A stretch of DNA of 22,673 nucleotides from a virus, in the IMG/VR virus record IMGVR_UViG_3300017744_003514, positions 1 through 22,673 of that record; one strand, 5' to 3'. This document shows positions 14,684 to 22,498 of the stretch, piece by piece. The notes below the pieces were generated by a model. That model saw only the letters and a list, made by a program, of their open reading frames with translations. It searched no databases and was not told the DNA's origin. Both the position numbers and the translations under genes were made by a program. The first letter of the stretch is position 1. Each line of letters begins with the position of its first letter.

Positions 14684-15946
14684 ATGAGTAAGCGACCCAG
14701 CGTAACCCTTTGTATGATTGTCAAAAATGAAGAACACATTATCTGTGAGTGCCTTGAATCTATTGCACCACATATTGATAGGTACGATATTTCTGACACC
14801 GGATCTACTGATGGTACTATCAAAGTGATCAAAGACTTCTTTGAAGACAAGGGAATCCCCGGTGAAGTCCATGAAATTCCTTGGCGGGGGTTTGGTAAGA
14901 GTAGAACAGAGTCACTCGACAATGCCGCTAAGAGTGGTGCAGAATACGCATGGGTTATTGACGCTGACGATAGACTTCAAGGAAACTTCAAGTACCCAAA
15001 AGAAATGACTGCGGACAGTTATGCCCTGAATATTCTTCGTGGTGAATTCAACTGGTGGAGACAACAGATTTTCAAACTTGATATGAGTTGGGAGTATGTT
15101 GGTGTGCTTCACGAATATGCACATAGTAGAAAGGCAAAGGACGGTGGGTTTACCGCAACTGCTATCAAATTAGAGGGCGACTATAATATTGATGCCCGGA
15201 CAATGGGTGATCGAACAGTTCAATTTGGAGATGATCAAGCAAAGAAGTATCGAACCGATGCCGAAACTTTGATCGATTGTCTTGAAAATCCTGAAAATGA
15301 AAATTATGAACCCGATAATTTACGTTACATGTTCTATGTCGCACAGTCATATTTTGATGCCCAAGATTTTGAAAAGGCATGTGAGTGGTATACAAAGCGT
15401 GCGAAAAAAGGTGGGTGGGAAGAAGAAGTTTGGTACTGCGTCTATCGTGTTGCTATCTGTAAGTGCCTGCTGAAGAAGCCGTGGGAAGAAGCCCAAGATC
15501 ACTTCTTGCAGGCATGGAACATCCGTCCCTCACGACCTGAGCCACTATACCACCTTGCAAGAATTCATCGACAGAATGGTAACCCACGATTGGGATATTT
15601 GTTTGCAACACAGGCAAATAAAATTGCTCCACCAGTCAATGATATTTTGTTCCTGTCTCACGATGTGTACGATTGGATGGTTCTTGATGAGGTTGCCTCT
15701 TCAGCATGGCACGTTGGTGATATGATTGCGGGACTTGAGGCATCGAATAAACTTCTGGAAGATAAAAAATTCCCCAAAGAGCATGAAGAAAGAATTGTAA
15801 ATAATTTTGCACAATATGCAAAATGGCTTGAGCAAAAAAGACTCGAAGAACAGGCACAACATGAAGAGCAAGTGAAGAAGGCTGTTGAAGAAAAAATGAA
15901 GCGAACCAAAACGCCTGCACCGAGGAGAAAAAAGGCTAAGAGATAA
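14684..15946 (+). CDS. GT2 glycosyltransferase with TPR-like C-terminal region
   Basis: A 420-residue two-part protein. Residues 1-110 are a GT2 core: CMIVKNEE (10-17), DTGSTDGT (38-45) and the metal motif DADD (93-96). [21 protein letters not shown] completes the acceptor side. Residues of about 205-350 form helical TPR-like repeats ([34 protein letters not shown]), suited to holding a protein partner. The tail (about 365-420) is a charged coiled coil ending in a basic patch. GT2-TPR fusions are known in large viruses and bacteria. The ATG at 14684 has AGGAG upstream. The stop shares one base with the start of the collagen-like fibre gene. Confidence 0.85.
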   Translation: MSKRPSVTLCMIVKNEEHIICECLESIAPHIDRYDISDTGSTDGTIKVIKDFFEDKGIPGEVHEIPWRGFGKSRTESLDNAAKSGAEYAWVIDADDRLQGNFKYPKEMTADSYALNILRGEFNWWRQQIFKLDMSWEYVGVLHEYAHSRKAKDGGFTATAIKLEGDYNIDARTMGDRTVQFGDDQAKKYRTDAETLIDCLENPENENYEPDNLRYMFYVAQSYFDAQDFEKACEWYTKRAKKGGWEEEVWYCVYRVAICKCLLKKPWEEAQDHFLQAWNIRPSRPEPLYHLARIHRQNGNPRLGYLFATQANKIAPPVNDILFLSHDVYDWMVLDEVASSAWHVGDMIAGLEASNKLLEDKKFPKEHEERIVNNFAQYAKWLEQKRLEEQAQHEEQVKKAVEEKMKRTKTPAPRRKKAKR

Positions 15947-17019
15947 TGGCTGGATTCACCTTTCCATCTAGTGTTACATTTGGAACACCCCTGACTATCG
16001 GAGTGAAGAACTATCGATGGAACGGGTTTGGTTTCGATTTGCTTAGTCTGGAAGGTCCGACAGGTCCAACTGGTGCTACGGGATCTGATGGTGCGACAGG
16101 AGCCACTGGCTCTGATGGGGTGACAGGAGCCACTGGTGCTACGGGATCTGATGGTGCGACAGGAGCAACCGGACCCGTTGGTGATTTTGTTGAATTTTTG
16201 AACGGAGTAACAGGAGCGATTACGACTGAGGGCTTGACGTTTGCCTTTGCCGGTATCTCGGTGGGTGCTTCTGGGATTACAAACAATGGTGCTTTCCACA
16301 AAGTCGTGAAGACAAGTGCTGGCATCTCGATGGATACCGCAGGACTGACCTTTCCTGATGGCTCTCATTTGACATCCGAAGCCCAAATTGCTTTCAAGAA
16401 TGAAGAAAATCATTTCACAGTAAATCAATTTTTGACTGCGGCTAAGGGAATTGGAGTGAACGGCGGTGAGCCATCTATTAGATTTGATTCTAATAATGTT
16501 GTTGTAATTGGTGATCCCGAAGAAGGCACTAATTCTACGAAACTTACTGTTAGTGACAGCGGACAAAAAATTACAGCAAATAAAGTGTTCAATACAAGTG
16601 CCGGTATCTCAATGGATACCGCAGGAATCACCTTCCCCGATAGCACTCATCAAAAAGGTGCAGTAAAAGATGTAGCAACATTTACGATGAAGTCTTCTTC
16701 TGCCATTGCAACCGGACAAAAGATTGAAGCGATGTATCGTATGCCCTACAATGCAAAACTGCTTCGTCTAGATGCTAAACTTTCATCGGCTGGTAACTTT
16801 AGAGGCACTATCGACATTGCTGGATCTGACTTCGGTAATCCAACATCAAGTCATACAGAGGCATTGACTTTCAATCACACAGCCGGTGGTATTTCTTTTG
16901 ATGTGACATCAATGACAACGGCATCAGTCACGGCAGGAAACTTTTTGTATGTTGATCTTTCAGTGAACGGTGCGGGTGCGACCGGCGCACAACTTTTCTT
17001 GACTTACGAAACGAGGTAA
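15946..17019 (+). CDS. Collagen-like repeat fibre protein (probable tail fibre or adhesin)
   Basis: A 357-residue protein. An N-terminal region (1-36) is followed by 14 Gly-X-Y triplets at 37-78, 10 of them with Thr in the third place (GPT, GAT, GVT). Then come two copies of a [10 protein letters not shown](L/I)TFPD module separated by a linker, as seen in marine phage fibres. A C-terminal beta-rich domain (about 245-357) ends in LFLTYETR. Collagen-like triplets trimerise in phage fibres. Probably a virion structural protein that contacts the host, although no exact family match is claimed. It follows the glycosyltransferase genes with a one-base stop/start overlap, so the Thr-rich triplets are candidate glycosylation sites. 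Confidence 0.82.
   Translation: MAGFTFPSSVTFGTPLTIGVKNYRWNGFGFDLLSLEGPTGPTGATGSDGATGATGSDGVTGATGATGSDGATGATGPVGDFVEFLNGVTGAITTEGLTFAFAGISVGASGITNNGAFHKVVKTSAGISMDTAGLTFPDGSHLTSEAQIAFKNEENHFTVNQFLTAAKGIGVNGGEPSIRFDSNNVVVIGDPEEGTNSTKLTVSDSGQKITANKVFNTSAGISMDTAGITFPDSTHQKGAVKDVATFTMKSSSAIATGQKIEAMYRMPYNAKLLRLDAKLSSAGNFRGTIDIAGSDFGNPTSSHTEALTFNHTAGGISFDVTSMTTASVTAGNFLYVDLSVNGAGATGAQLFLTYETR
16054..16179 (+). repeat. Collagen-type triplet repeat with a 35-base perfect direct repeat
   Basis: This stretch encodes 14 Gly-X-Y triplets. At DNA level the segment 16069-16103 is repeated perfectly at 16132-16166, 63 bases apart (21 codons). Such repeats can expand or contract by recombination in whole triplets, changing fibre length without a frameshift. 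Confidence 0.9.
16312..16650 (+). repeat. Two copies of a 57-base fibre module
   Basis: The bases 16312-16368 and 16594-16650 encode near-identical 19-residue modules ([11 protein letters not shown](L/I)TFPD...H). DNA differences are mostly at third positions. This is a protein-level repeat under selection and is typical of modular phage fibres. Confidence 0.85.
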
Positions 17020-17022
17020 TGA

Positions 17023-18186
17023 ATGGCACTCACTAACGTTTACTATTCACCATCGGGAGCAGGTTCAGAGGACGGGTCATCTGCTGCAAACGCAAAGGCA
17101 GCAATCACGGGAACTTCGTGGACAACTGACATCGAAGGGGAAACACGACAAAACACTCGTTGGATTTTTCTTGCTGGAACCTACACTGTGACCGAGGAGT
17201 TAGCCCCGACATCCACCGACCCGAACGCAGACAATCCACACTTCTGGGTTGGTGCAGATGCAAGTGGTAATCTTCTTGAACCAAAGTGGTCTGACGATTC
17301 GCAAGCACATCTTGACACCACCGACTATCCAAAGATTATCCGAACGAACAACGGTGGAATTTTTGATGCTGCTGGTTCGTCAACGATTTACAAATGTTTG
17401 TATTTAGAAAACACAAGCACATCATACAATCAGGGTGGTGTTCTCAACTCTACTTTTGCAGAATCTCTTCGTAATACTCATTTCGGCTTGTTTATGAAGT
17501 TTGGTGCAAACGCAAGTGCGAGCAATAACAACGCAAGAGTTCACTCCAACTTTAGTGCTAAAAGCATAATGTGTGAGTTTGTTGCGGGTGGAACAAAGTT
17601 GGATTCTATTGTTCAGAACGGTGGTTCACACTATAGCACTCTTGTCAACTGCCGACTCTATGGAGCAGGGACATCAGGAAGTGGAAACGGAAACGGTGTC
17701 AAGTGCGATACTATTTCTCCAATCATTATAAACTGCGTGATTGACAATCTACACGGAAATGGTATTTCTGACCAATCAACATCAGAAAATAGAAACGGAA
17801 CATTCTTTAGTAATACAATCACTCGCATGGGTGGAAATGGTGTTGACTCTGATGCCGCTGCTCAAACACAAGGTGGTGTATTGGTGGAAAACAATGTCAT
17901 TTACGATGTTGGTGGCTTTGCCGTCACTGCAAATGCAAACGATGACGATAGAGTTCTCGGTTCACAGATTGGTATTGGCGATGCAACATCTGGAAACTTT
18001 CAGAACCTTGATGAATATGAAAATGCCTTTACAGTCACCGCAGTGGCAACGACAGATTTTGTGGATTATGCAAATCAAGACTATCGGATTCGCAGAGACT
18101 CTGCACTTTACAAGAAGACCGAAGCAGGTAACTTGAATCTTGGTGCGATTCAAAACGAAGACTTTGAGTTTGTTTCAGTTTCCTAA
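17023..18186 (+). CDS. Predicted parallel beta-helix fibre or tailspike-like protein
   Basis: A 387-residue protein rich in Asn, Gly, Ser and Thr. It begins TNVYYSPSGAGSEDGSSAAN, a start often seen in right-handed beta-helix surface proteins. Repeated short strands with Asn turns (for example TLVNCRLYGAG, PIIINCVIDNLHGNGI, GTFFSNTITRMGGNGV, GGVLVENNVIYDVGGF) are typical of PbH1-type coils. No signal peptide. I see no clear catalytic motif, so it may be a receptor-binding fibre rather than a glycan-cutting tailspike. The ATG at 17023 follows GAGGT. Its stop TAA at 18184-18186 lies inside a TAAATA motif. Confidence 0.75.
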   Translation: MALTNVYYSPSGAGSEDGSSAANAKAAITGTSWTTDIEGETRQNTRWIFLAGTYTVTEELAPTSTDPNADNPHFWVGADASGNLLEPKWSDDSQAHLDTTDYPKIIRTNNGGIFDAAGSSTIYKCLYLENTSTSYNQGGVLNSTFAESLRNTHFGLFMKFGANASASNNNARVHSNFSAKSIMCEFVAGGTKLDSIVQNGGSHYSTLVNCRLYGAGTSGSGNGNGVKCDTISPIIINCVIDNLHGNGISDQSTSENRNGTFFSNTITRMGGNGVDSDAAAQTQGGVLVENNVIYDVGGFAVTANANDDDRVLGSQIGIGDATSGNFQNLDEYENAFTVTAVATTDFVDYANQDYRIRRDSALYKKTEAGNLNLGAIQNEDFEFVSVS

Positions 18187-18190
18187 ATAG
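18181..18190 (+). promoter_or_regulatory. Candidate T4-type late promoter core (TCCTAAATAG)
   Basis: TAAATA at 18184-18189 resembles the core of the T4 late promoter TATAAATA. It is followed 3 to 8 bases later by the GGATAGGAG ribosome binding site of the gene at 18205. The downstream genes look structural, which suits late expression. The same nine bases TCCTAAATA occur at 7845-7853. With only a short motif and no -35 requirement, chance occurrence is possible. Confidence 0.3.
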
Positions 18191-18204
18191 GATAGGAGAA
18201 TCAC

Positions 18205-18627
18205 ATGGCTGCCGAATACAACATCACACACGACAAGGGAACCACTTTCAAGTTTTATGCCCTTTATAAAGATTCGTCAGGAAATGCAGTGGATCTTGCT
18301 GGACAAACAGCAAGTATGCAAATTCGTCGAAGTCCAGACGATACAGAACTAACCTTGTTTATCACAAACACTGGGGTAACCAGTGGTGGAACTACTGGAG
18401 AGTTTAGCATTGGCGGCGGAACATCCGGAACCGGCGGGATCACACTCAATGGATCTTCAGCAGGTGCAGCAGGAACGACTGGGGGAGTCTATGTTGAATT
18501 TGACGCAGCAACCTCAACTTCTCTACCGACTGGAAGAATGTTCTATGATTTTGAACTTTTGAAAGGCGAAGAAGTTACTCGTCTTGTTCAAGGTAGATTT
18601 GAAACTATTTCTAATATTACGCGATGA
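18205..18627 (+). CDS. Small beta-rich probable virion protein
   Basis: A 140-residue protein. The plan is GTTFKFYALYKDSSGNAVDL, TASMQIRRSPDD, a Gly/Thr-rich middle, then MFYDFELLKGEEVTRLVQGR and an ending in TR. It matches a type of small phage structural protein I recall from fibre and baseplate regions of many tailed phages (beta-sandwich, residues about 1-140). A good GGAG precedes the ATG. It lies after two fibre-like genes, which supports a structural role. No enzymatic motif. Confidence 0.7.
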   Translation: MAAEYNITHDKGTTFKFYALYKDSSGNAVDLAGQTASMQIRRSPDDTELTLFITNTGVTSGGTTGEFSIGGGTSGTGGITLNGSSAGAAGTTGGVYVEFDAATSTSLPTGRMFYDFELLKGEEVTRLVQGRFETISNITR

Positions 18628-18848
18628 GTAAAATAGAAATTGAAACTGAAAGAAATCCTACAATTTCAGGTCTTGATGCAAAGAATAGACTTGAGATCGA
18701 AGATCCTCGTATCCCCACGGTGTCTGGTGAGCAGACAAATGTTGCAATAAAAAAACGAACAGATTCTAAGATTACCCTTTACTTGACCGAACCTCAGAGT
18801 ATAATCATTCAACAGAGGTCGGATGTCACTGAGACATTCCAAGTATAA
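18624..18848 (+). CDS. Small hypothetical protein coupled to the preceding virion gene
   Basis: A 74-residue protein with alternating hydrophilic beta-like segments (KIEIETERNPTIS, SKITLYLTEPQSIIIQQ) and no recognised family. The ATG overlaps the previous stop as ATGA, so both are probably co-translated. By position it may be another small structural component. A candidate promoter for the dUTPase operon lies inside its 3' end. Confidence 0.65.
   Translation: MSKIEIETERNPTISGLDAKNRLEIEDPRIPTVSGEQTNVAIKKRTDSKITLYLTEPQSIIIQQRSDVTETFQV
18778..18805 (+). promoter_or_regulatory. Candidate promoter TTTACT-N16-TATAAT for the dUTPase operon
   Basis: A perfect TATAAT at 18800-18805 is preceded, after 16 bases, by TTTACT, which matches TTGACA at 4 of 6 positions. 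It lies inside the small gene at 18624. Transcription would begin near 18812 and give a leader of about 46 bases with an AAGGAG site. The position marks the change from structural to nucleotide-metabolism genes. The 16-base spacer equals that of the other two promoters called here. Confidence 0.38.
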
Positions 18849-18857
18849 GGAGTAATC

Positions 18858-19316
18858 ATGAGTAATAATTTGTACGAAGCAAACCTTGGTTGTTACAAAC
18901 TAAAAGAAAACGCCAAACTTCCAACCAAAGGTTCACACCACGCTGCGTGCTATGATCTGTATTCTTGCAGTGAAGCACCAATTGTAATTGATCCAAAAGA
19001 GCGAATGCTAATTCCAATTGGATTAGTTCTTGATATTCCCCGTGGATTCTCTGCACGAATCCATACTCGATCTGGAATGGCAGCAAAGAAAGGCATTGGT
19101 CTTTCTGTATCACAGGGAATCATTGATTCAGATTATGTTGAAGAAGTTTTTGTTCCGATGGTGAACAATACAAATAAATCTTTTTACATTCACCCCGGTG
19201 ATCGTATCGCACAACTTGAACTTGTTCGTGAAATTGTTACTGATGTTTATGAAACCGAAGAAAGACCTTCACAGAAGACCAACCGTGAGGGCGGTTTTGG
19301 AAGCACAGGCAAATGA
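18858..19316 (+). CDS. dut: dUTPase (dUTP diphosphatase), trimeric type
   Basis: A 152-residue protein with all five trimeric dUTPase motifs in order. These are AACYDLYS (29-36), RSGMA (71-75), GIIDSDYVEE (87-96), PGDRIAQL (113-120) and GGFGSTG (145-151). The enzyme splits dUTP to dUMP and pyrophosphate, keeping uracil out of DNA and supplying the thymidylate route. Motif 1 has Cys at position 31 where Gly or Ala is common. Normal length. The ATG at 18858 follows AAGGAG. It heads a coupled set (ATGA overlaps) leading to the DNA polymerase. Confidence 0.96.
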   Translation: MSNNLYEANLGCYKLKENAKLPTKGSHHAACYDLYSCSEAPIVIDPKERMLIPIGLVLDIPRGFSARIHTRSGMAAKKGIGLSVSQGIIDSDYVEEVFVPMVNNTNKSFYIHPGDRIAQLELVREIVTDVYETEERPSQKTNREGGFGSTGK

Positions 19317-19603
19317 AACTAAATGACTACTACATTTGTGATGCTAACGGCTATGTGAAACAAAAAATCAAAGCACGCACACTTGTAAACGAAGTACAAT
19401 CAAACGGAAACCATAACTGGATTTTGAAAAATCTTTATGGTCAACCAGAAAGTCTTGAACAAGCAGAGAATGAAATGTTTTGTCACCATTCGTGTTGGGT
19501 TGATCCTGACGCAGAGTTTGAAGACAAAATAAAAGAAGGCTGTGAAGTAGAGTTTGAATTTTTTATGAAACACGGATACCACATGAAAGGAAGTGACAAA
19601 TGA
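19313..19603 (+). CDS. Hypothetical protein between dUTPase and the DUF1599-like gene
   Basis: A 96-residue acidic protein that I do not recognise. It has a beta-like N-terminus (DYYICDANGYVKQKIKARTL) and a short MFCHHSCW segment with His and Cys that could bind metal, though a single cluster is weak evidence. It ends in an acidic region (about 65-82). It overlaps both neighbours as ATGA, so it is very likely translated with the dUTPase and the next gene. Confidence 0.7.
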   Translation: MKLNDYYICDANGYVKQKIKARTLVNEVQSNGNHNWILKNLYGQPESLEQAENEMFCHHSCWVDPDAEFEDKIKEGCEVEFEFFMKHGYHMKGSDK

Positions 19604-19920
19604 CCCGAGATGAACTTTTGAAAAATCACGAAATAATTTGCAAAGAAGCCAGAGATCTGATGGAATTGAAAAATAAAGATTACGCAGGCAACGGCGGTCT
19701 TGAACCATTTGCAAACTTTACTCGATGCGAGGCGATGGGTGTCTGCACCACGGAGCAAGGATTCCTTGTTCGAATTGTTGATAAACTTTCTCGAATGAGT
19801 TCTTTTATCGAATCTGGAACCATGCACGTTGAAAACGAATCTTTTCACGACTCCTGTATTGATATCGTAAATTATATGGTTCTGCTCTCCTCTTACATCG
19901 GTGAAAAAGAATCTGCTTGA
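19600..19920 (+). CDS. DUF1599/MazG-like all-alpha protein, possible nucleotide pyrophosphohydrolase
   Basis: A 106-residue helical protein. KNKDYAGNGGLEPFANFTRC (about 24-43), VRIVDKLSRMSSFI and the final SFHDSCIDIVNYMVLLSSYI follow the pattern of DUF1599, a group related to all-alpha NTP pyrophosphatases (MazG, dimeric dUTPase) that has also been linked to nucleotide modification. A role in cleaning or remodelling the nucleotide pool fits its place between dUTPase and DNA polymerase. The assignment is from remembered motifs. The ATG overlaps the previous stop. Its last codons contain the -35 box of the polymerase promoter. Confidence 0.75.
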   Translation: MTRDELLKNHEIICKEARDLMELKNKDYAGNGGLEPFANFTRCEAMGVCTTEQGFLVRIVDKLSRMSSFIESGTMHVENESFHDSCIDIVNYMVLLSSYIGEKESA

Positions 19921-19944
19921 CACAGAGCAGGCTGGCGGTACAAT
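19917..19944 (+). promoter_or_regulatory. Strong sigma70-type promoter TTGACA-N16-TACAAT for DNA polymerase
   Basis: A perfect -35 box at 19917-19922, a 16-base spacer and TACAAT at 19939-19944 (5 of 6). Six bases later comes the ATG of gp43 at 19951, so the predicted first transcribed base is the A of the start codon. No good Shine-Dalgarno is present; GGCGG at 19934-19938 is too far and imperfect. The -35 box overlaps the stop of the upstream gene. Confidence 0.6.
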
Positions 19945-19950
19945 CTATAC

Positions 19951-22482
19951 ATGAGTCGGTTTTATACTAATGTTAGTATTCGTGGAGACAACATCCTCTA
20001 CAGGGGATATGAGGATGGTAAAAGGGTCGAGGGCAGGATTGATTACCGCCCCACCCTTTTTGTCTCCACAAACAAGTCATCAAAATTTCATACGATGACC
20101 GGGAAGTCAGCCGAGCCGATTCAACCGGGAGCCATGTCTGATTGTCGAAACTTTATTCAAAGTCATGAAAGTGTGACAGGCTTTGAAATCTATGGTAATA
20201 CAGATTACATCTATCAGTTCATCGGAGATAAGTTTCCAGATGAAGTCGCATATGATAAAAGCACAGTAAAAGTCGCATACATTGATATCGAGACTACAGC
20301 GGAGAATGGCTTCCCGCAAGTTACAAATCCAAACGAAAGTGTTATTGCTATCACCCTTATTGTGGAGGAGCGTGAGTATGTGTTTGCACTTGGTGATTGT
20401 AAACTAAAAGAAGGAATTGATCTCTATACTTTCACGAACGAAGAAGACTTGCTCTTGAAGTTCTTGGAGATTTGGGAGGGCGAAGATCCTGACATCGTGA
20501 CTGGTTGGAATGTCAAGTTCTTCGACATGCCATATCTTTTTGCTCGTATGGAACGAGTGATCGATAAGCGTTCAAAGAAACTTTCACCATGGGAGATTGT
20601 CAAGCAACGCAATGTCCAAACACAAAGTGGGGATCGGATTGCATTTGATTTTGTGGGAGTCACGATTCTTGACTACTTCGATCTGTACCAAAAGTTTACT
20701 TATGTAAACCAAGAGTCATACAAGTTGGATCATATCGCCTTCGTCGAACTCGGTGAAAAGAAAGTCGAGTATGAGTATGATCACTTCAAGGATTTCTATA
20801 CAAAAGATTTTCAGAAGTTTGTAGAATACAACCATCAAGATGTCAAACTTGTACAAAAGATGGAACAGAAACTTGGGCTGATGGAACTTGCTCTTGCACT
20901 CGCATATACAGCGAAGGTAAATCTTGGCGATGTCTTCTCTCAGGTTCGGACTTGGGATCAGATTATTTACCACCACCTGCGTGCGAAGAACATCGTGATT
21001 CCGCGTAAGAAGAATGGTGGTAAGAAAGACGGGCAGATCATCGGTGCGTATGTAAAGGAGCCGATCACTGGTCGGCACGACTGGGTTGTGTCCTTCGACC
21101 TCAACAGTCTGTATCCGCACCTCATCATGCAATACAATATCTCACCAGATACACGGATGAATCCGGGGGGCTTCCTAAAGAATCCTAACATTACTGCGGA
21201 CGGGGTTCTTGAGGGTTCTGATCTGTGTGAAAAAAATCTCAATCATCTGAGGAAACAAGACTTTTCTATCGCAGCCAACGGAGTGTGCTTCCGCAAGAAT
21301 CAACTTGGCTTCATGCCGGAACTGATGGAAAAGTTTTACAAAGAACGTAAGCACTACAAGAAGTTGATGATTGCAGCAGAAAAAGAAAAACAAACCTTGA
21401 TGAAGTCTGGTGCATTGGGTGCAGACACTCGCAAACTCATCGAGGAAAAAGAGTACGAGATTGCCAAGTATCACAACTTCCAACTGGTGCGAAAGATTCA
21501 ACTGAACTCTGCCTACGGTGCGATGGGCAACCAATACTTTCGATACTTCAATACTGATATTGCTGAAGCGATTACGACTTCGGGTCAGTTGTCGATTCAA
21601 TATATTGCAAACGAATTGAATCGTTTTCTAAACAAAACACTAAACACTGGAGACTATGATTATGTTATTGCTTCTGACACTGACTCTGTTTATCTTCGCC
21701 TTGGGAACCTTGTTCGGGCATTGGCTGGCGAGAAGACCAAAGATGAGATCGTACGATTTCTTGACAAGTCCTGCAAAGAAGTCATCGAGCCGTTCATCAA
21801 CAAGTGCTACGAAACGCTTGCAAACAAAATGAACGCATACTCCAACAAGATGGTGATGGAACGAGAAGTCATTGCCGATGTTGGAGTATGGACTGCCAAG
21901 AAGCGATACATGCTCAACGTGCATAATTCCGAGGGCGTGCAATACGATGAACCCAAGATGAAGATTATGGGCATCGAAACCACCCGCTCATCGACTCCGA
22001 TGGTTGTGCGACAAAAGTTGAAGGATGCAATCAAGTTGGTGCTGACGGGAACTGAGGATCAAGTCATCAACTTTGTGTCGGACTTCAAGAGTGAATTCAA
22101 GAATTATCCTGCGGATGAAATTGCGTTCCCTCGGGGCTGTAATAATATCAATAACTATATTGATGAGACACTCATATATCGCAAGTCTACACCGATTGCC
22201 GTGAAGGGTGCGTTGATCTACAACCACTATCTGAAAAAGATGAAACTTTCTAACAAGTATCATAAGATCAATGAAGGTGACAAAGTAAGATTTCTATATC
22301 TGTCTGTGCCAAATCCATACAAAGATTCTGTGATTTCTTTTCCCGGTTCATCACCAAAGGAGTTTGAACTGGATGAGTTTGCCGACTACGATAAACAGTT
22401 TTCGGTTGCTTTCCTTGAACCGCTAAAAAACATTCTTGAAAAGGTTGGGTGGGATTACGAATATAGGGCGACGTTGTTTTGA
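19951..22482 (+). CDS. gp43: Replicative family B DNA polymerase, T4 gp43 type
   Basis: An 843-residue protein (T4 gp43 is 898). The proofreading exonuclease is complete: Exo I Asp112 and Glu114 (YIDIETT), Exo II Asn187 and Asp192 (GWNVKFFDMPYL), Exo III Tyr293 and Asp297 (YNHQDVKLV). Polymerase motifs are A SFDLNSLYPHLI with Asp383, B KIQLNSAYGAMGN with Lys515 and Tyr522, C SDTDSVYL with Asp576 and Asp578, and KKRYML. All catalytic residues are present and no intein or split is seen. The C-terminus ends ATLF, a hydrophobic end of the kind that docks on gp45. The N-terminus MSRFYTNV fits marine T4-like polymerases, so the start is firm. Confidence 0.97.
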   Translation: MSRFYTNVSIRGDNILYRGYEDGKRVEGRIDYRPTLFVSTNKSSKFHTMTGKSAEPIQPGAMSDCRNFIQSHESVTGFEIYGNTDYIYQFIGDKFPDEVAYDKSTVKVAYIDIETTAENGFPQVTNPNESVIAITLIVEEREYVFALGDCKLKEGIDLYTFTNEEDLLLKFLEIWEGEDPDIVTGWNVKFFDMPYLFARMERVIDKRSKKLSPWEIVKQRNVQTQSGDRIAFDFVGVTILDYFDLYQKFTYVNQESYKLDHIAFVELGEKKVEYEYDHFKDFYTKDFQKFVEYNHQDVKLVQKMEQKLGLMELALALAYTAKVNLGDVFSQVRTWDQIIYHHLRAKNIVIPRKKNGGKKDGQIIGAYVKEPITGRHDWVVSFDLNSLYPHLIMQYNISPDTRMNPGGFLKNPNITADGVLEGSDLCEKNLNHLRKQDFSIAANGVCFRKNQLGFMPELMEKFYKERKHYKKLMIAAEKEKQTLMKSGALGADTRKLIEEKEYEIAKYHNFQLVRKIQLNSAYGAMGNQYFRYFNTDIAEAITTSGQLSIQYIANELNRFLNKTLNTGDYDYVIASDTDSVYLRLGNLVRALAGEKTKDEIVRFLDKSCKEVIEPFINKCYETLANKMNAYSNKMVMEREVIADVGVWTAKKRYMLNVHNSEGVQYDEPKMKIMGIETTRSSTPMVVRQKLKDAIKLVLTGTEDQVINFVSDFKSEFKNYPADEIAFPRGCNNINNYIDETLIYRKSTPIAVKGALIYNHYLKKMKLSNKYHKINEGDKVRFLYLSVPNPYKDSVISFPGSSPKEFELDEFADYDKQFSVAFLEPLKNILEKVGWDYEYRATLF

Positions 22483-22498
22483 GAAAGGAGTCCTGAAG

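Noticed and set aside
16054-16179. CRISPR-like direct repeats
   Set aside because: The repeats are in-frame collagen triplets with no unique spacers and lie within a coding gene.
15658-16566. 302-residue open frame on the minus strand
   Set aside because: It is antisense to the end of the GT2-TPR gene and the collagen-like gene. The Ser/Cys/Arg/Thr-rich translation is what the reverse of repetitive Gly-X-Thr codons gives, and there is no ribosome binding site.
18783-18805. TTGACC paired with TATAAT as a promoter
   Set aside because: The spacer is only 11 bases, too short for sigma70. The TTTACT pairing at 16 bases is kept instead as a weaker candidate.
22436-22498. ATG start inside gp43 for the last small gene
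   Set aside because: It would overlap gp43 by 47 bases. The TTG at 22499 has an ideal AAAGGAG at normal spacing.
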